Positions 1-9,000 of a DNA stretch of 64,000 nt are shown one piece after another; positions within the stretch are counted from its first letter, which is position 1, and each line of letters opens with the position of its first letter. The stretch lies in the NCBI RefSeq assembly GCF_013166575.1, contig NZ_JABKKE010000013.1:37961-101960 (forward strand). The letters are read 5' to 3'. Below the pieces are notes generated by a model. The model had not been told where the DNA came from, made no database searches, and was given only the letters and a program-made list of their open reading frames with translations. This DNA is from Xylanibacter rodentium. Its GTDB lineage: Bacteria > Bacteroidota > Bacteroidia > Bacteroidales > Bacteroidaceae. Both the position numbers and the translations under genes were made by a program.

Positions 1-1574
1 CGCCCTTCAAGAAACAATATCCACGCATACGTATCGAGATAAGTGGCATTCTCCGGTTCGGCCTTTATCGTCTTGTAACTCATACGCTCCGCCTTTTCCA
101 GTTCGCGCTCCTCGAGGCTCAGATAATATGCGTAATTGTTCAGACATCCTATGTTGTCGGCTTTCCACTGCAGACACGAGTCGTAAGCGGCAAAAGCCTC
201 GGCCCCTCGGCCCCGCTGAAACAGCAGGTCGCCCATGACGGAATAAAAATCGGAGGCGAGGTCAGGATTGCTGTCTTCCGCTATTACACTGATACCATTC
301 TGAAAAGCCTCCAACGCACTGTCCTCGTCCTCCATACGGTAGTAGGCCATGCCCTGATAATAATAGAAGCCCATGTTGTCAGGATTGTACTGACGGGCTG
401 CACGACACAGTTCGACAACTGCCGGCATGTCGTCACGGTTCCACGCATAAGACACAAGCTCAAGCCGCGCCGCTGCGTTGTCAGGAGCCACACCGAGTAT
501 CCATTCCAACACTTTCCGCATGTCATCACGCGGCATCTTCTTCAAATTCATATATGCAACCTGCAACATCGCCACGTCGACATCAGGCTGAGACAGACTT
601 CCACGCATCCTGTCGAAATATTCCATTATGCGTATGCTGTCGCCGCCGTTCTCCTCGCTCTCGGCTATTTCCTGACGCATTATATATACACGATTGGCAG
701 ACGTCGTGTTCTTGTTCATCAGAATGTCCATAGTAACAGAGTCGGCACGTGCCGTGTCGGCTTCCTGCTTATAGTGTGCCCGCATCGAGAGCATGGCCCT
801 GACATTGTCAGGCTCTTCGTCAAGTATGCTTCGAAGTATGCCAATAGCCGCGGTATCTTCTCCGTTCATCAACAGCATGTCGGCATACATACCGCGATAG
901 TTCAAATCGTTGGGATATTGGTCGGCCAGCATCTTCATTTCGCTGATGGCCGCTTTCTTGTCACCTTTCTTTGTATATATATCACTCTTGGTGAACGAAA
1001 GCCGCTCGTTCTTTCCCTCGAGTTCCTCCATCCGTTCAAGCGTAGCTATGGCATTGTCGTAGTCACCTTGCTGCAAATACAATTGCACGAGCATCGAAAG
1101 CATGTCGTCACGTCCCTTGTTACGCTGTGTGAGACGTTCGATAGCAGCTATAGCCTCCTCATATCGTCCATTGGCCACATATGCCTGAGCCAGCGTCTCA
1201 AGATATGTGCTGTTGTCGGGATTCAGTTCGGCCGCCTTTTTAAAATGGGCCAGCGCACGCTCCTTGTCTTTAAGCGATGTATAATACTGTGCAAGATAGA
1301 AATATACTTCCGGAGCCTGCGGGTTCAGCTCCTCACAATAGCGCAACAGGTCGAAAGCAGCCGTATTGTTGCCTTTCTGCCTCTGCACCATGGCCTCAAG
1401 AAAGAACATGTCGTACTTTCGCTTCGCGTCATATCCGGATATATCCCCGTCAGCCGGCCTCCATGCCGATGCCGACGACGGCCGCACCATGCCTGCCGCA
1501 ATCGTGAGTACAACGGCTATAAATGCCTGCAAAGACTTCACCCTTAACAAATTTGCCATCAGATTACAGTTCAT
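1..1574 (-). CDS. TPR-repeat protein, partial (C-terminus beyond the left edge)
   Basis: The minus frame is open from an ATG at 1574 (in-frame alternative 1559) through base 1, so the C-terminus lies outside the window. The N-terminus has a hydrophobic signal-like stretch (FIAVVLTIAAG), followed by many 34-residue helical repeats with TPR-type positions (for example EVYFYLAQYYTSLKDKERAL and YLETLAQAYVANGRYEEAI). Such proteins are usually exported scaffolds for protein-protein contacts, and no catalytic motif is visible. It starts 8 bp after the dut stop codon, so it is probably co-transcribed with dut. In Bacteroidales a TPR gene behind dut is commonly followed by envelope genes, which hints at a cell-envelope role (inference). 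The longer start is equally possible as the true start. Confidence 0.85.
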   Translation of the reverse strand, partial: MNCNLMANLLRVKSLQAFIAVVLTIAAGMVRPSSASAWRPADGDISGYDAKRKYDMFFLEAMVQRQKGNNTAAFDLLRYCEELNPQAPEVYFYLAQYYTSLKDKERALAHFKKAAELNPDNSTYLETLAQAYVANGRYEEAIAAIERLTQRNKGRDDMLSMLVQLYLQQGDYDNAIATLERMEELEGKNERLSFTKSDIYTKKGDKKAAISEMKMLADQYPNDLNYRGMYADMLLMNGEDTAAIGILRSILDEEPDNVRAMLSMRAHYKQEADTARADSVTMDILMNKNTTSANRVYIMRQEIAESEENGGDSIRIMEYFDRMRGSLSQPDVDVAMLQVAYMNLKKMPRDDMRKVLEWILGVAPDNAAARLELVSYAWNRDDMPAVVELCRAARQYNPDNMGFYYYQGMAYYRMEDEDSALEAFQNGISVIAEDSNPDLASDFYSVMGDLLFQRGRGAEAFAAYDSCLQWKADNIGCLNNYAYYLSLEERELEKAERMSYKTIKAEPENATYLDTYAWILFLEG

Positions 1575-1581
1575 ACGATAT

Positions 1582-2019
1582 TCATTTCACGCCCGTATGG
1601 CCATACCCTCCCTCGCCACGTTCGGTGTCATCCAGTTCCCCAACAACTGCAAACACGGATTGTTCGTGACGCGCTATCACCATCTGGGCAATGCGCTCGC
1701 CGCTGTTCACGACAAAATCGTCGGACGAAAGATTTACGAGCAGCACCTTTATCTCGCCGCGATAATCGGCATCGATTGTACCGGGAGAGTTTAGCACGGT
1801 CACACCATGTTTCAAAGCCAGTCCGCTGCGTGGTCTTACCTGTGCCTCATATCCCTCGGGCAATGCCATGTACAGTCCCGTACCTATCAGCCGACGCTCC
1901 ATGGAGTGTAGCACCACCGGTTCGTCTATGTCGGCCCTGAGGTCCATGCCGGCACTCTGTTCTGTAGCATATACCGGCAATGGCTGACGGCCCCGGTTTA
2001 TAACTTTTATCTCAATCAT
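1582..2019 (-). CDS. dut: dUTP diphosphatase
   Basis: Trimeric dUTPase, 145 aa, hydrolysing dUTP to dUMP and pyrophosphate, which keeps uracil out of DNA and supplies dTMP synthesis. All five family motifs are visible in order: AGMDLRA (about residue 24), PRSGLA, the uracil-binding hairpin [18 protein letters not shown], and the C-terminal P-loop-like [10 protein letters not shown]. The usual Phe of motif 5 is Tyr, which is tolerated in the family. It is divergent from dgt, another enzyme of dNTP pool control, and is followed directly by the TPR gene. Confidence 0.97.
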   Translation of the reverse strand: MIEIKVINRGRQPLPVYATEQSAGMDLRADIDEPVVLHSMERRLIGTGLYMALPEGYEAQVRPRSGLALKHGVTVLNSPGTIDADYRGEIKVLLVNLSSDDFVVNSGERIAQMVIARHEQSVFAVVGELDDTERGEGGYGHTGVK

Positions 2020-2052
2020 TATCTATGTCGGTCTTTATTTATATTTAAAATG

Positions 2053-2060
2053 CAAAAATA
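2053..2060 (-). promoter_or_regulatory. Probable dut promoter (-7 box)
   Basis: On the minus strand this reads TATTTTTG, matching the Bacteroidetes -7 consensus TAnnTTTG, 33 nt upstream of the dut start. No TTTG -33 box is found at the normal distance, so this is a weaker call than the dgt promoter on the other strand. Confidence 0.45.
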
Positions 2061-2149
2061 ACGATTAATCCTCAAACACCGGCATTTTAATGGCTAAAAA
2101 GTATTTATTCCATTATTTTGAGCAAGAGCGTCACTAAATCAGGTTATAA

Positions 2150-2181
2150 TTTGGGGATTTTACTCCTTTTGTGTACTTTTG
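2150..2181 (+). promoter_or_regulatory. dgt promoter, consensus Bacteroidetes type
   Basis: TTTG at 2150-2153 and TACTTTTG at 2174-2181 are separated by 20 nt, the layout recognised by the primary sigma factor of Bacteroides. The transcript would start near 2188, which fixes the dgt start at 2211 rather than at an in-frame start codon at 2118. Confidence 0.8.
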
Positions 2182-2210
2182 CGCAATCACATTCATACAA
2201 TGATACGACT

Positions 2211-3548
2211 ATGGACTGGAAACAACTCATAACCAACAAACGGCTCGGTCAGGAACAACGACACATTGAGCGGCACGACGACCGCACGGAGTTCAAACGC
2301 GACTACGACCGTCTGATATTTTCGGCACCGTTCCGCCGGCTGCAGAACAAGACCCAGGTGTTTCCTCTGCCGGGAAGCATATTCGTGCACAACCGTCTGA
2401 CCCACAGCCTCGAAGTGGCCAGTGTGGGCATGTCGCTCGGCAACGACGTTGCGGCCGCACTGACGAAACTTCATCCCGAACTGCACGACACCATGATAAA
2501 CGAGATAGGACAGATTGTTGCCACGGCATGCCTCGCCCACGATATGGGCAACCCGCCGTTCGGCCATTCAGGCGAGAAGGCCATACAGACATTCTTCACC
2601 GAAGGAGCCGGACTGGCACTGAAAGACATGGTGGGCCGCGAACTGTGGAACGACATAACCCGCTTCGAAGGCAATGCCAACGCCTTCCGACTGCTCACAC
2701 ACCGCTTCTGCGGACGGCGGACAGGCGGTTTTGTGATGACATACTCCACACTGGCCGCTGTGGTAAAATATCCGTTCGAATCGGCCGCCGCAGGCAGCCA
2801 TGGCAAGTTCGGATTCTTCAATACGGAGAAGGAGACATACTGCAAAATTGCCGATGAAATGGGCATAAAACGGCTGTCGGCGCCCGGTGAGCCCTTGCGT
2901 TATGCCCGCCATCCACTGGTATATCTGGTAGAGGCCGCCGACGATATATGTTACGAGATAATGGACCTCGAGGATGCCAACAAACTGAAGATACTGTCGT
3001 ATCAGGACACGGCCGGGCTGATGCTCGGTTTCTTCGACGACGACACGAAACAGAAGATAATGCAGCGCATTGATGACGAGCAACTGACCGACGACAACGA
3101 AAAAATAGTGTATATGCGGGCCTGCGTCATCGGCAAGCTGGTCAGCGAATGCGTAAAGGCATTCATAGAAAACGAAGAGGATATACTCAATGCGCGTTTC
3201 AGCGGAAGCCTGATAGACCACATTGCCGAAACACCGCGCAACGCCTACCGCAGATGCACGGAAATATCAAAGAAGAACATATATTGCAGTAAACCGGTGC
3301 TCGACGTGGAGCTGTCAGGTTATAAAATAATGGAGACACTCATGGCACAGATGGTCGAGGCCGCCCTTCATCCCGAACGCTTCTACTCCAAACAGCTGAT
3401 AGGCCGGGTGAGCAGTCAGTATGACATCCACTCGCCACAACTCGAAACGCGCATCATGGCTGTGATAGACTACATAAGCGGCATGACAGACATATACGCA
3501 CTCGACATCTACCAGAAAATTAACGGCATCAGCCTGCCGATAGTATAG
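2211..3548 (+). CDS. dgt: Deoxyguanosinetriphosphate triphosphohydrolase (HD-domain dNTPase)
   Basis: A 445-aa dNTP triphosphohydrolase that removes tripolyphosphate from dGTP or other dNTPs. Family marks are the N-terminal segment with FRRLQNKTQV, the metal-binding HD motif spread over HSLEVASVG and AHDMGNPPFGHSGE, and a central YPFE region. The frame is open further upstream (to 2118), but a consensus promoter lies inside that extension, so ATG 2211 (MDWKQL) is chosen. Only 5 bp separate its stop from the convergent glsB-like stop. Regulation appears to be by its own promoter. Confidence 0.95.
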   Translation: MDWKQLITNKRLGQEQRHIERHDDRTEFKRDYDRLIFSAPFRRLQNKTQVFPLPGSIFVHNRLTHSLEVASVGMSLGNDVAAALTKLHPELHDTMINEIGQIVATACLAHDMGNPPFGHSGEKAIQTFFTEGAGLALKDMVGRELWNDITRFEGNANAFRLLTHRFCGRRTGGFVMTYSTLAAVVKYPFESAAAGSHGKFGFFNTEKETYCKIADEMGIKRLSAPGEPLRYARHPLVYLVEAADDICYEIMDLEDANKLKILSYQDTAGLMLGFFDDDTKQKIMQRIDDEQLTDDNEKIVYMRACVIGKLVSECVKAFIENEEDILNARFSGSLIDHIAETPRNAYRRCTEISKKNIYCSKPVLDVELSGYKIMETLMAQMVEAALHPERFYSKQLIGRVSSQYDIHSPQLETRIMAVIDYISGMTDIYALDIYQKINGISLPIV

Positions 3549-3553
3549 CCGTA

Positions 3554-4549
3554 TTACCTGTTGTCCTTATATATCACGTTGTTGGCACCGCTCGTTATCT
3601 TGAGCGCCTCGGGGTGTTCCTTTATATAAGAGTCGATGTGACGGACACGCTTCTGGTCGAGAATCTCGTCGACGGCTATGAGTATGCCCGTCTCCTCCAC
3701 GTCGCCGAATCCGTAGTTGATAGCCGTACCGAAGAGCTTCATCGTGGGGCTAAGCCCCATATATGCATTCACCAGCGGTGGAATGTTGTATCCCAGATTG
3801 CGTATCTCGCGGTTGAGTATGCGGTAATCCTCCTTGAACGAATCTTCACAGAACAATGCATCCAACTCCTTCGGGTCGGCTTCTATAACGAGCGGTTTCA
3901 CCGGTATCACCAAGTTGTCCTTATCCTCGAAATGCTTCTTGAGGAAATACAATATCATGTCGCGTCCCTTGCGGATATACGACGGATACATGGTCATCTT
4001 ACCGAAGAAATACTTCACATTGGGCTGTATCACGGTGAGTGCGCCCAGTCCGTCCCAAAGATTGTCCAGTGCGAAAAGGCTCTTGGTGCCGTTCTTGCTT
4101 GTGTTCTGATAGCCCAGTGAAACGAAACTGCGCCCCAGCTCAATGGTCTGCGGCATATACTCACGCATGAACTTTTCGGAGAAGTGGAACATGTGACTCG
4201 TGGCAAGCAACGGCTGACCGTCGGCTCCCACCTCTACGTCGGTGCCGAGGATATAACGGTAGCCACCTATTATTTCTTCCTCTTCAGGGTTCCACACGAT
4301 GAGTTGCTTATAACAATTGTCCATCGTGTCAAACTCGTCAAGGTCGAGAGCCTTGCCCGTGCCGCCGCCGGCCTCACGAAATGCCATTTCGCGCAAACGT
4401 CCTATCTCACGAAGCACATTCGGCGCATTATGAGCGTCGATAATGTAAATCTCGTTATGACTCTTGTTTGTCATGCGCAACTGACGTTCAGGAGTCAGTT
4501 CGCTTTTCAGCAACGCCTTGTCTATCGGCTTTATTATCTCTTGTTCCAT
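3554..4549 (-). CDS. glsB: Glycine-lipid N-acyltransferase, GlsB-like GNAT protein
   Basis: A 331-aa member of the GNAT-fold, hemolysin/OlsB-like acyltransferases. Visible signatures are the N-terminal region ending in RLREMAFREAGGGTG, a DEFD acidic patch, the strand IIGGYRYILG, and GRSFVSLGYQ. In Bacteroides thetaiotaomicron a homologous pair makes N-acyl glycine (GlsB) and then O-acylates it (GlsA), giving glycine lipids of the envelope. The gene lies 150 bp downstream of a PlsC-like acyltransferase on the same strand, as in that pair. The substrate is inferred from family and context; an ornithine or other amino-acid lipid remains possible. Confidence 0.8.
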   Translation of the reverse strand: MEQEIIKPIDKALLKSELTPERQLRMTNKSHNEIYIIDAHNAPNVLREIGRLREMAFREAGGGTGKALDLDEFDTMDNCYKQLIVWNPEEEEIIGGYRYILGTDVEVGADGQPLLATSHMFHFSEKFMREYMPQTIELGRSFVSLGYQNTSKNGTKSLFALDNLWDGLGALTVIQPNVKYFFGKMTMYPSYIRKGRDMILYFLKKHFEDKDNLVIPVKPLVIEADPKELDALFCEDSFKEDYRILNREIRNLGYNIPPLVNAYMGLSPTMKLFGTAINYGFGDVEETGILIAVDEILDQKRVRHIDSYIKEHPEALKITSGANNVIYKDNR

Positions 4550-4699
4550 AAGTTATTGTCACTCTGCTCTTACCTGAAGTCAGCAAACAGATGAGCGATG
4601 ATAGCCTCTCCGTGTGTCACCACGGTCTTCCTGTTGCATAAGATGCCTTCGGAAACGCTTGTTATTGTTTATAATGGTTGTTGTATATACATCCCGACA

Positions 4700-5527
4700 T
4701 CACAGTTCGTACACCCTATCCTGCACATACTGCGCCCACTCTGCCGGAGTACGGCTGCGATCGAAAGTCTGCCACGGAATAGGCTTGCCTATGGCTACCC
4801 GGAATGTCTTGTGCACATTCTTGTACATCTCGTCCACAAGGAAAAGCATGGCGATGTTCACTTTCTTCACATAGCGGTCGGAGATATTGGCCAGACGGTA
4901 AAAGAAATCAGAGTTCTGACCGCCGAAATGTATAGGCACCACGTCACGCCTGTACTCTACACTCTTGGTGACGAACGTCTTCTTCCATGCCACATCGCGT
5001 ATCTCTCCGCCACGTCGGCGTGAACAGATGCCGGCAGGAAACATCAGCATATGGTTGTCGCTGCGGAATCCGCTCTCCACCATCGCCGGAAAACCGCGGC
5101 TTTGGCCTCCTGTCTTGTTGATGGGGATGCACACCAGTGCCAGGCCGGGCAGATTCATCAGCAGATCGTTGACCAGATAACGGAAACGTCCGTCATAGTG
5201 ACGTCCTATTATCGCACCGAGAGCCACTCCGTCGGCACCTCCAAGAGGATGATTACTCACAAAGGTGTAAAGTCTGCCGTCGTCCTTTGCCGGCAGATTC
5301 TCCATCCCAACTACATCAAGCGTCATGTCAAGATAGCGCACACACTCTTCAAGCCAATCAGTGCCACTAAGATGGCGGCTTTCCCAAAGATATGCGTTAA
5401 CCCTGTCTTGATGTATGATATGCTTCAGCCAACTCACGAGAGGACGGGGCACAAACTTGGCCTTGGTTCCCATCTTGCTGAGCAACAATCTGTCGATGTC
5501 GATGGTCTTCTCTGTGATTTGTTCCAT
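4700..5527 (-). CDS. glsA: PlsC-like O-acyltransferase, GlsA-like
   Basis: A 275-aa lysophospholipid-acyltransferase-fold protein. The catalytic NHX4D motif reads NHPLGGADG (about residue 110) and the acceptor-site motif is FPAGICSRR (about residue 180). It is probably a peripheral inner-membrane protein. Together with the downstream GNAT gene it matches the GlsA/GlsB pair that builds acyloxyacyl glycine lipids in Bacteroides; in that scheme this protein adds the second, ester-linked acyl chain. A -7 box on the minus strand (TACTTTTG, 5551-5558) is 24 nt upstream of the start. No -33 consensus is evident. Confidence 0.8.
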   Translation of the reverse strand: MEQITEKTIDIDRLLLSKMGTKAKFVPRPLVSWLKHIIHQDRVNAYLWESRHLSGTDWLEECVRYLDMTLDVVGMENLPAKDDGRLYTFVSNHPLGGADGVALGAIIGRHYDGRFRYLVNDLLMNLPGLALVCIPINKTGGQSRGFPAMVESGFRSDNHMLMFPAGICSRRRGGEIRDVAWKKTFVTKSVEYRRDVVPIHFGGQNSDFFYRLANISDRYVKKVNIAMLFLVDEMYKNVHKTFRVAIGKPIPWQTFDRSRTPAEWAQYVQDRVYEL

Positions 5528-5550
5528 TTCTCTCCAATTCTAACGATTTG

Positions 5551-5558
5551 CAAAAGTA
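5551..5558 (-). promoter_or_regulatory. Probable glsA-glsB promoter (-7 box)
   Basis: The minus strand reads TACTTTTG, matching TAnnTTTG, 24 nt before the glsA-like ATG. A TTTG -33 element is not seen at 19-20 nt upstream, so the call rests on the -7 box and position. Confidence 0.5.
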
Positions 5559-5663
5559 ACAGAAATCTTTGAGAATGTACACACTTTTATCGGGAATTTA
5601 GTCAAAAAACAATAAAATGCAAGAAAAATGCCATTAAAAGCAGGCAACACTTAAACCAACTCA

Positions 5664-5880
5664 TTGATATCTGATTGCAAAAAAACAGGAATAGCATAGA
5701 TGGCAGAACACCACACAGTCAGAACCGGATTGATACATGATTGCAAAAACAGAAATAGCATAGATGCCAGAACACCATACTGTCAGAACCGAATTGATAC
5801 ATGATTGCAAAAACAGAAATAGCATAGATGGCAGAACACCATACTGTCAGAACCGAATTGATACCTGATTGTATAAAATA
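5664..5880. repeat. 64-bp tandem repeat, about 3.3 copies
   Basis: Three near-identical units start at 5664, 5730 and 5794 with TTGATAyCTGATTGCA or TTGATACATGATTGC and run through AGCATAGATGgCAGAACACC. A truncated fourth unit starts at 5858. Units are 66, 64 and 64 bp. No coding frame runs through them. The array abuts the left terminal sequence of dispersed repeat A1. Confidence 0.9.
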
Positions 5881-6166
5881 AGTTAGTCAACAAAATCAAA
5901 CTGCATTATCGTCCGGACAGTAGGATGGATGCGCCTTGAAAAGGCAACGAGCGCATAGCCCGGGGCAGAGCGTAGCGGCACCCCGGGATTCATGCATAGC
6001 GAGGCCGCGCCCTGCAAGGGCAAAAGCAAATAATCACATATGGTAAAATATAAGTATCTGATAATTAACGCTTTTGCCCTTGCAGGGCGAATGGATGCAA
6101 TCGTGTTGTTCCCGGGGTGCCGCTACGCTCTGCCCCGGGCTATGCGCTTGCTGCCTTTTCAAGGCG
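5878..6166. repeat. Dispersed hairpin repeat, family A, copy A1
   Basis: The left end carries the terminal sequence also seen at copy A3 (AAGTTAGTCAACAAAATC, then TCCGGA). The core 5931-6166 is a large imperfect inverted repeat: outer arms of about 57 bp (CGCCTTGAAAAGGC, then CCCGGGGCAGAGCGTAGCGG) and an inner perfect 20-bp pair, CGCCCTGCAAGGGCAAAAGC at 6008-6027 and its complement at 6070-6089. The right terminal sequence is missing. No transposase is present, so the best description is a MITE-like or extragenic palindromic element. Confidence 0.85.
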
Positions 6167-6295
6167 AACCCGTTAAGAATTTCGCAAATTTCAACAGGCT
6201 TAACCTGATATGTGACTATGATACTATACATGTTGAAAGAACATCTACTCATATTCCCTCCATTAAAAATACCTTTTTATGCATTTATGCACAAA

Positions 6296-6400
6296 AGAAA
6301 TATTATGTTGTTATATACAATACGGCAAGAAAGATTATGTTGATTATACCGTTATATACAATACGGCAAGAAAAATATATGTTGGTTATATACAAAGTAG
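6296..6400. repeat. Degenerate AT-rich tandem repeat
   Basis: Two to three imperfect units share GTTATATACAATACGGCAAG and TATGTTG. They lie between dispersed repeats A1 and B1, and no gene is seen. Confidence 0.65.
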
Positions 6401-6404
6401 TCAT

Positions 6405-6751
6405 GTCTGTATGTCTTGATTATTCTGAAAAAAACGCTTTTTATTTTTTCCGAAATAGAAAAGCCGTTAGGCCCTCTCTGCTTTCTTTACAGGCATTTTT
6501 TGGGGAGTCAACCCGCCGTAAGGGCCTCCCGACACTCCCGCAAGGGCCGTTTCACCTTGCAATAAGGCCGCCGTCGCAATGCAATAACGGCCTTATTGCA
6601 AGGCGAAACGGCCCTCTCTGCTTTCTTGACAAAGCCCCACCGTTGTAACATACTGATAATCAGCGCTCCCCATTTGAAGCAAAAAACGCGATTTTCGGAG
6701 CCTTGTCTGAAAATTGCGGAACGGATGCCGCTTAACATACGTTAAAGTAAA
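6405..6751 (+). repeat. Dispersed hairpin repeat, family B, copy B1
   Basis: One end is near GTCTTGATTATTCTG and the other end is TTAACATACGTTAAAGTAAA (6732-6751). The centre is a long hairpin, GGGCCGTTTCACCTTGC at 6544 against its complement ending near 6613, flanked by CTCTCTGCTTTCTT. Copies B2 (19250-19562) and B3 (55939-56268) share ends and centre in the opposite orientation. It has no open frame of its own. Confidence 0.8.
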
Positions 6752-7051
6752 AGAAATTCCAATACTCCGATTTACATTGTCAACAACACAGGCATATCGG
6801 ATGTCCGCACCATGCCGAAATCAACCGGACTGCAATACAATGCCGATGTCGCATTCCACAGACAGCACTAACCGCCACATAAGCCCCACCGTTAACACTT
6901 TCACCGTCAGATAATAACATCCTGACAATCAATAATATACAATACAACAACCGTGAGCGTTCCAAATACCTCGCAAAAATAATGGCGATAAGTGGGGGAA
7001 TGTGGGGAATTTTATGTAACTTTGACGCCAAAATCTTTATAAGAGGTACGT
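6752..7051. other. mraZ upstream region
   Basis: The stretch of about 300 bp between repeat B1 and mraZ holds no gene that I can support. Its last 60 bp contain the MraZ-box repeat and the mraZ promoter, described separately. Confidence 0.6.
6993..7024 (+). promoter_or_regulatory. mraZ promoter with putative MraZ operator
   Basis: TAACTTTG at 7017-7024 fits the -7 consensus. Where the -33 box should be there are two direct TGGGG repeats (6993-6997 and 7003-7007) separated by exactly 5 nt. MraZ of E. coli and other bacteria binds TGGGN direct repeats with 5-nt spacers, so this fits an autorepression site overlapping the dcw promoter. Confidence 0.7.
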
Positions 7052-7501
7052 ATGCGATTCTTAGGCAACATAGAAGCTAAAACAGATGCCAAAGGCAGAG
7101 CTTTTCTGCCCGCCGCGTTCCGCAAGGTGCTGCAATGCGCCGGTGAGGAACGGCTTGTGCTAAGAAAGGACATCCATCAGCCGTGCCTCGTACTGTATCC
7201 CGAAAGTGTATGGAACAGCCGTACCGACGATTTGCGTGCCAGACTCAGCCTGTGGAACAAGGAGCACCGTATGGTGTTCAGACAGTTCGTGTCGGAAGTT
7301 GAGCCGGTAACACTTGACGGCAACGGCCGTTTTCTAATTCCAAAGCGTTTTCAGACCATGGCATCCATCAGACAGAGCATAAGATTCATCGGCATGGACG
7401 ACACTATCGAGATATGGAACAACGACACACCCGGGCAACCGTTCATGGAGCCGGCCGATTTCAGCAGAACCATGGAAGAACTGATGGGCGGTGTTTTTTA
7501 A
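7052..7501 (+). CDS. mraZ: Transcriptional regulator MraZ
   Basis: A 149-aa protein with two SpoVT/AbrB-like MraZ modules: an N-terminal one (GNIEAKTDAKGRAFLPAAFR) and a second (EPVTLDGNGRFLIPKRFQ). MraZ forms rings that bind repeated TGGGN boxes in its own promoter and controls the dcw cluster; two such boxes lie just upstream. It is the first gene of the division and cell wall cluster, followed after 13 bp by rsmH. Confidence 0.93.
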   Translation: MRFLGNIEAKTDAKGRAFLPAAFRKVLQCAGEERLVLRKDIHQPCLVLYPESVWNSRTDDLRARLSLWNKEHRMVFRQFVSEVEPVTLDGNGRFLIPKRFQTMASIRQSIRFIGMDDTIEIWNNDTPGQPFMEPADFSRTMEELMGGVF

Positions 7502-7514
7502 CTTTTAAGAGTTG

Positions 7515-8462
7515 ATGATGACTGACGAAACGACATATCATGTGCCCGTGCTTCTGCGGCAGAGCGTTGACGGGCTTGCTATAAAACCCGACGGAATATA
7601 TGTAGACACGACTTTCGGCGGAGGCGGACACAGCAGTGAGATTTTCTCAAGGCTGGCCGACGGTGGCCGGCTCTACGGCTTCGACCAAGATGAGGATGCC
7701 GAGAGGAGGCTGACAGGCAATGGAACTCCACTGCCTTCACAAGGGGAAGGAGCCGCACGGTTCACCTTTGTGCGCAGCAATTTCAGATATCTGAAAAACT
7801 GGATGCGTTACTACGGTGTGGAACACATCGACGGGCTTCTGGCCGATCTCGGAGTGTCGAGCCACCACCTTGACGACGAGTCGCGCGGGTTCTCGTTCCG
7901 GTTCGACGCCCCACTTGACATGCGAATGAACAAACGCGACGGCAAGACGGCGGCCGACATCATCAACGAGTACGACGAGGAGCGGCTGGCCGACATCATC
8001 TATCTGTATGGCGAACTGAAGACGGCACGCCGCATAGCGTCGGCTATAGTAAAGACACGGTGTGAAAAGCGCATCGAGACTACCGGCGACCTGATGAAGA
8101 CGGTGGAGAAACTGTTTCCGAGGGAGAGGGGGAAAAAGGATATGGCAAAACTGTTCCAGGCACTGCGCATAGAGGTGAACCACGAGATGGATGCCCTGCG
8201 CGAGATGTTGGCTGCCGCCACCGGACTGCTTGCCCCGGGCGGACGTCTGTCGGTGATAACCTATCACTCGCTGGAAGACCGGATTGTGAAGAACATCATG
8301 AAGACCGGCAATGCCGACGGACATGTGTCACAGGACTTTTTCGGACGCACGGACACTCCGTTCCGGCTGATAAACAACAAGGTCATTGTGCCCGACAACG
8401 AAGAGCAACTGCGCAACCCGCGCAGCCGCAGCGCCAAACTCAGAATTGCAGAGAAAAAATAA
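7515..8462 (+). CDS. rsmH: 16S rRNA (cytosine(1402)-N(4))-methyltransferase
   Basis: A 315-aa S-adenosylmethionine-dependent methyltransferase (MraW). The SAM-binding motif is VDTTFGGGGHS (about residue 32), followed by GLLADLGVSSHHLDD and FSFRFDAPLDMRMN; the C-terminus has the conserved SYHSLEDR-like stretch (TYHSLEDRIVKN) and NPRSRSAKLR. It methylates C1402 of 16S rRNA in the P site. ATG 7515 is chosen, with ATG 7518 equally possible; a TTG one codon earlier is unlikely. It is the second gene of the dcw cluster. Confidence 0.96.
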   Translation: MMTDETTYHVPVLLRQSVDGLAIKPDGIYVDTTFGGGGHSSEIFSRLADGGRLYGFDQDEDAERRLTGNGTPLPSQGEGAARFTFVRSNFRYLKNWMRYYGVEHIDGLLADLGVSSHHLDDESRGFSFRFDAPLDMRMNKRDGKTAADIINEYDEERLADIIYLYGELKTARRIASAIVKTRCEKRIETTGDLMKTVEKLFPRERGKKDMAKLFQALRIEVNHEMDALREMLAAATGLLAPGGRLSVITYHSLEDRIVKNIMKTGNADGHVSQDFFGRTDTPFRLINNKVIVPDNEEQLRNPRSRSAKLRIAEKK

Positions 8463-8494
8463 ATAATACATAAGGAATACTACATCCAGCCGTC

Positions 8495-8983
8495 ATGCCA
8501 AAAGAAGACAAGGTAAAAAGGACCGACAACGTCATCACATCCGGAGAAAGAGCGGACGAGACCGTGGACGGACAAATGCCGCTACAGCCGGAAAGCCCGA
8601 AGGAGACAGCACTCCAGATTCTTAAAGAGAACGCCAAGGAGGACGATCCGAAGCCGTCGGCGTCCCTCACGTTCAAGAAAATCATAGGCGGTGACATCCT
8701 CAGTGCCGATATCGTGCGCAGTCAGATATGGCTGTTCGTGCTCATCGTGGTATTCACCATAGTCTATGTTGCTTTCAGATATCAGTGCCAACAGGATATG
8801 ATTGCCATCGACAAACTTGAAAACGAACTGAAAGATGCCAAATACAAGGCTCTGTCAAGTTCGAGCACGCTGACGGAACGCTGCCGCGAAAGCCACGTGC
8901 TGGAACTGCTGAAAAACAGGAACGACAGCCTGCTGCGCCCGTCCGATCAGCCTCCGTACATAATCAATGTGCCGGAGAAATAA
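8495..8983 (+). CDS. ftsL: FtsL-like cell division protein
   Basis: A 162-aa bitopic membrane protein. It has an acidic cytoplasmic N-terminus of about 80 residues, one membrane segment (IWLFVLIVVFTIVYVAF, about 78-94), then a periplasmic coiled-coil stretch (IDKLENELKDAKYKAL). This is the architecture and position (between rsmH and ftsI) of FtsL, which links FtsQ/FtsB to FtsW/FtsI. The sequence is diverged, so the call rests largely on topology and gene order, as for other Bacteroidetes FtsL proteins. Confidence 0.85.
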   Translation: MPKEDKVKRTDNVITSGERADETVDGQMPLQPESPKETALQILKENAKEDDPKPSASLTFKKIIGGDILSADIVRSQIWLFVLIVVFTIVYVAFRYQCQQDMIAIDKLENELKDAKYKALSSSSTLTERCRESHVLELLKNRNDSLLRPSDQPPYIINVPEK

Positions 8984-9000
8984 GAAAACATACGTATATC

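Noticed and set aside
2118..2210. Upstream extension of dgt by 31 codons
   Set aside because: A consensus promoter (TTTG-20-TACTTTTG) lies inside it and the family starts near the MDWKQL methionine.
4550..4699. Short open frame (ending TVVTHGEAIIAHLFADFR) between glsA and glsB
   Set aside because: Too short, with a stop just upstream and no start of its own beyond a 20-codon frame in another phase; no family match recognised.
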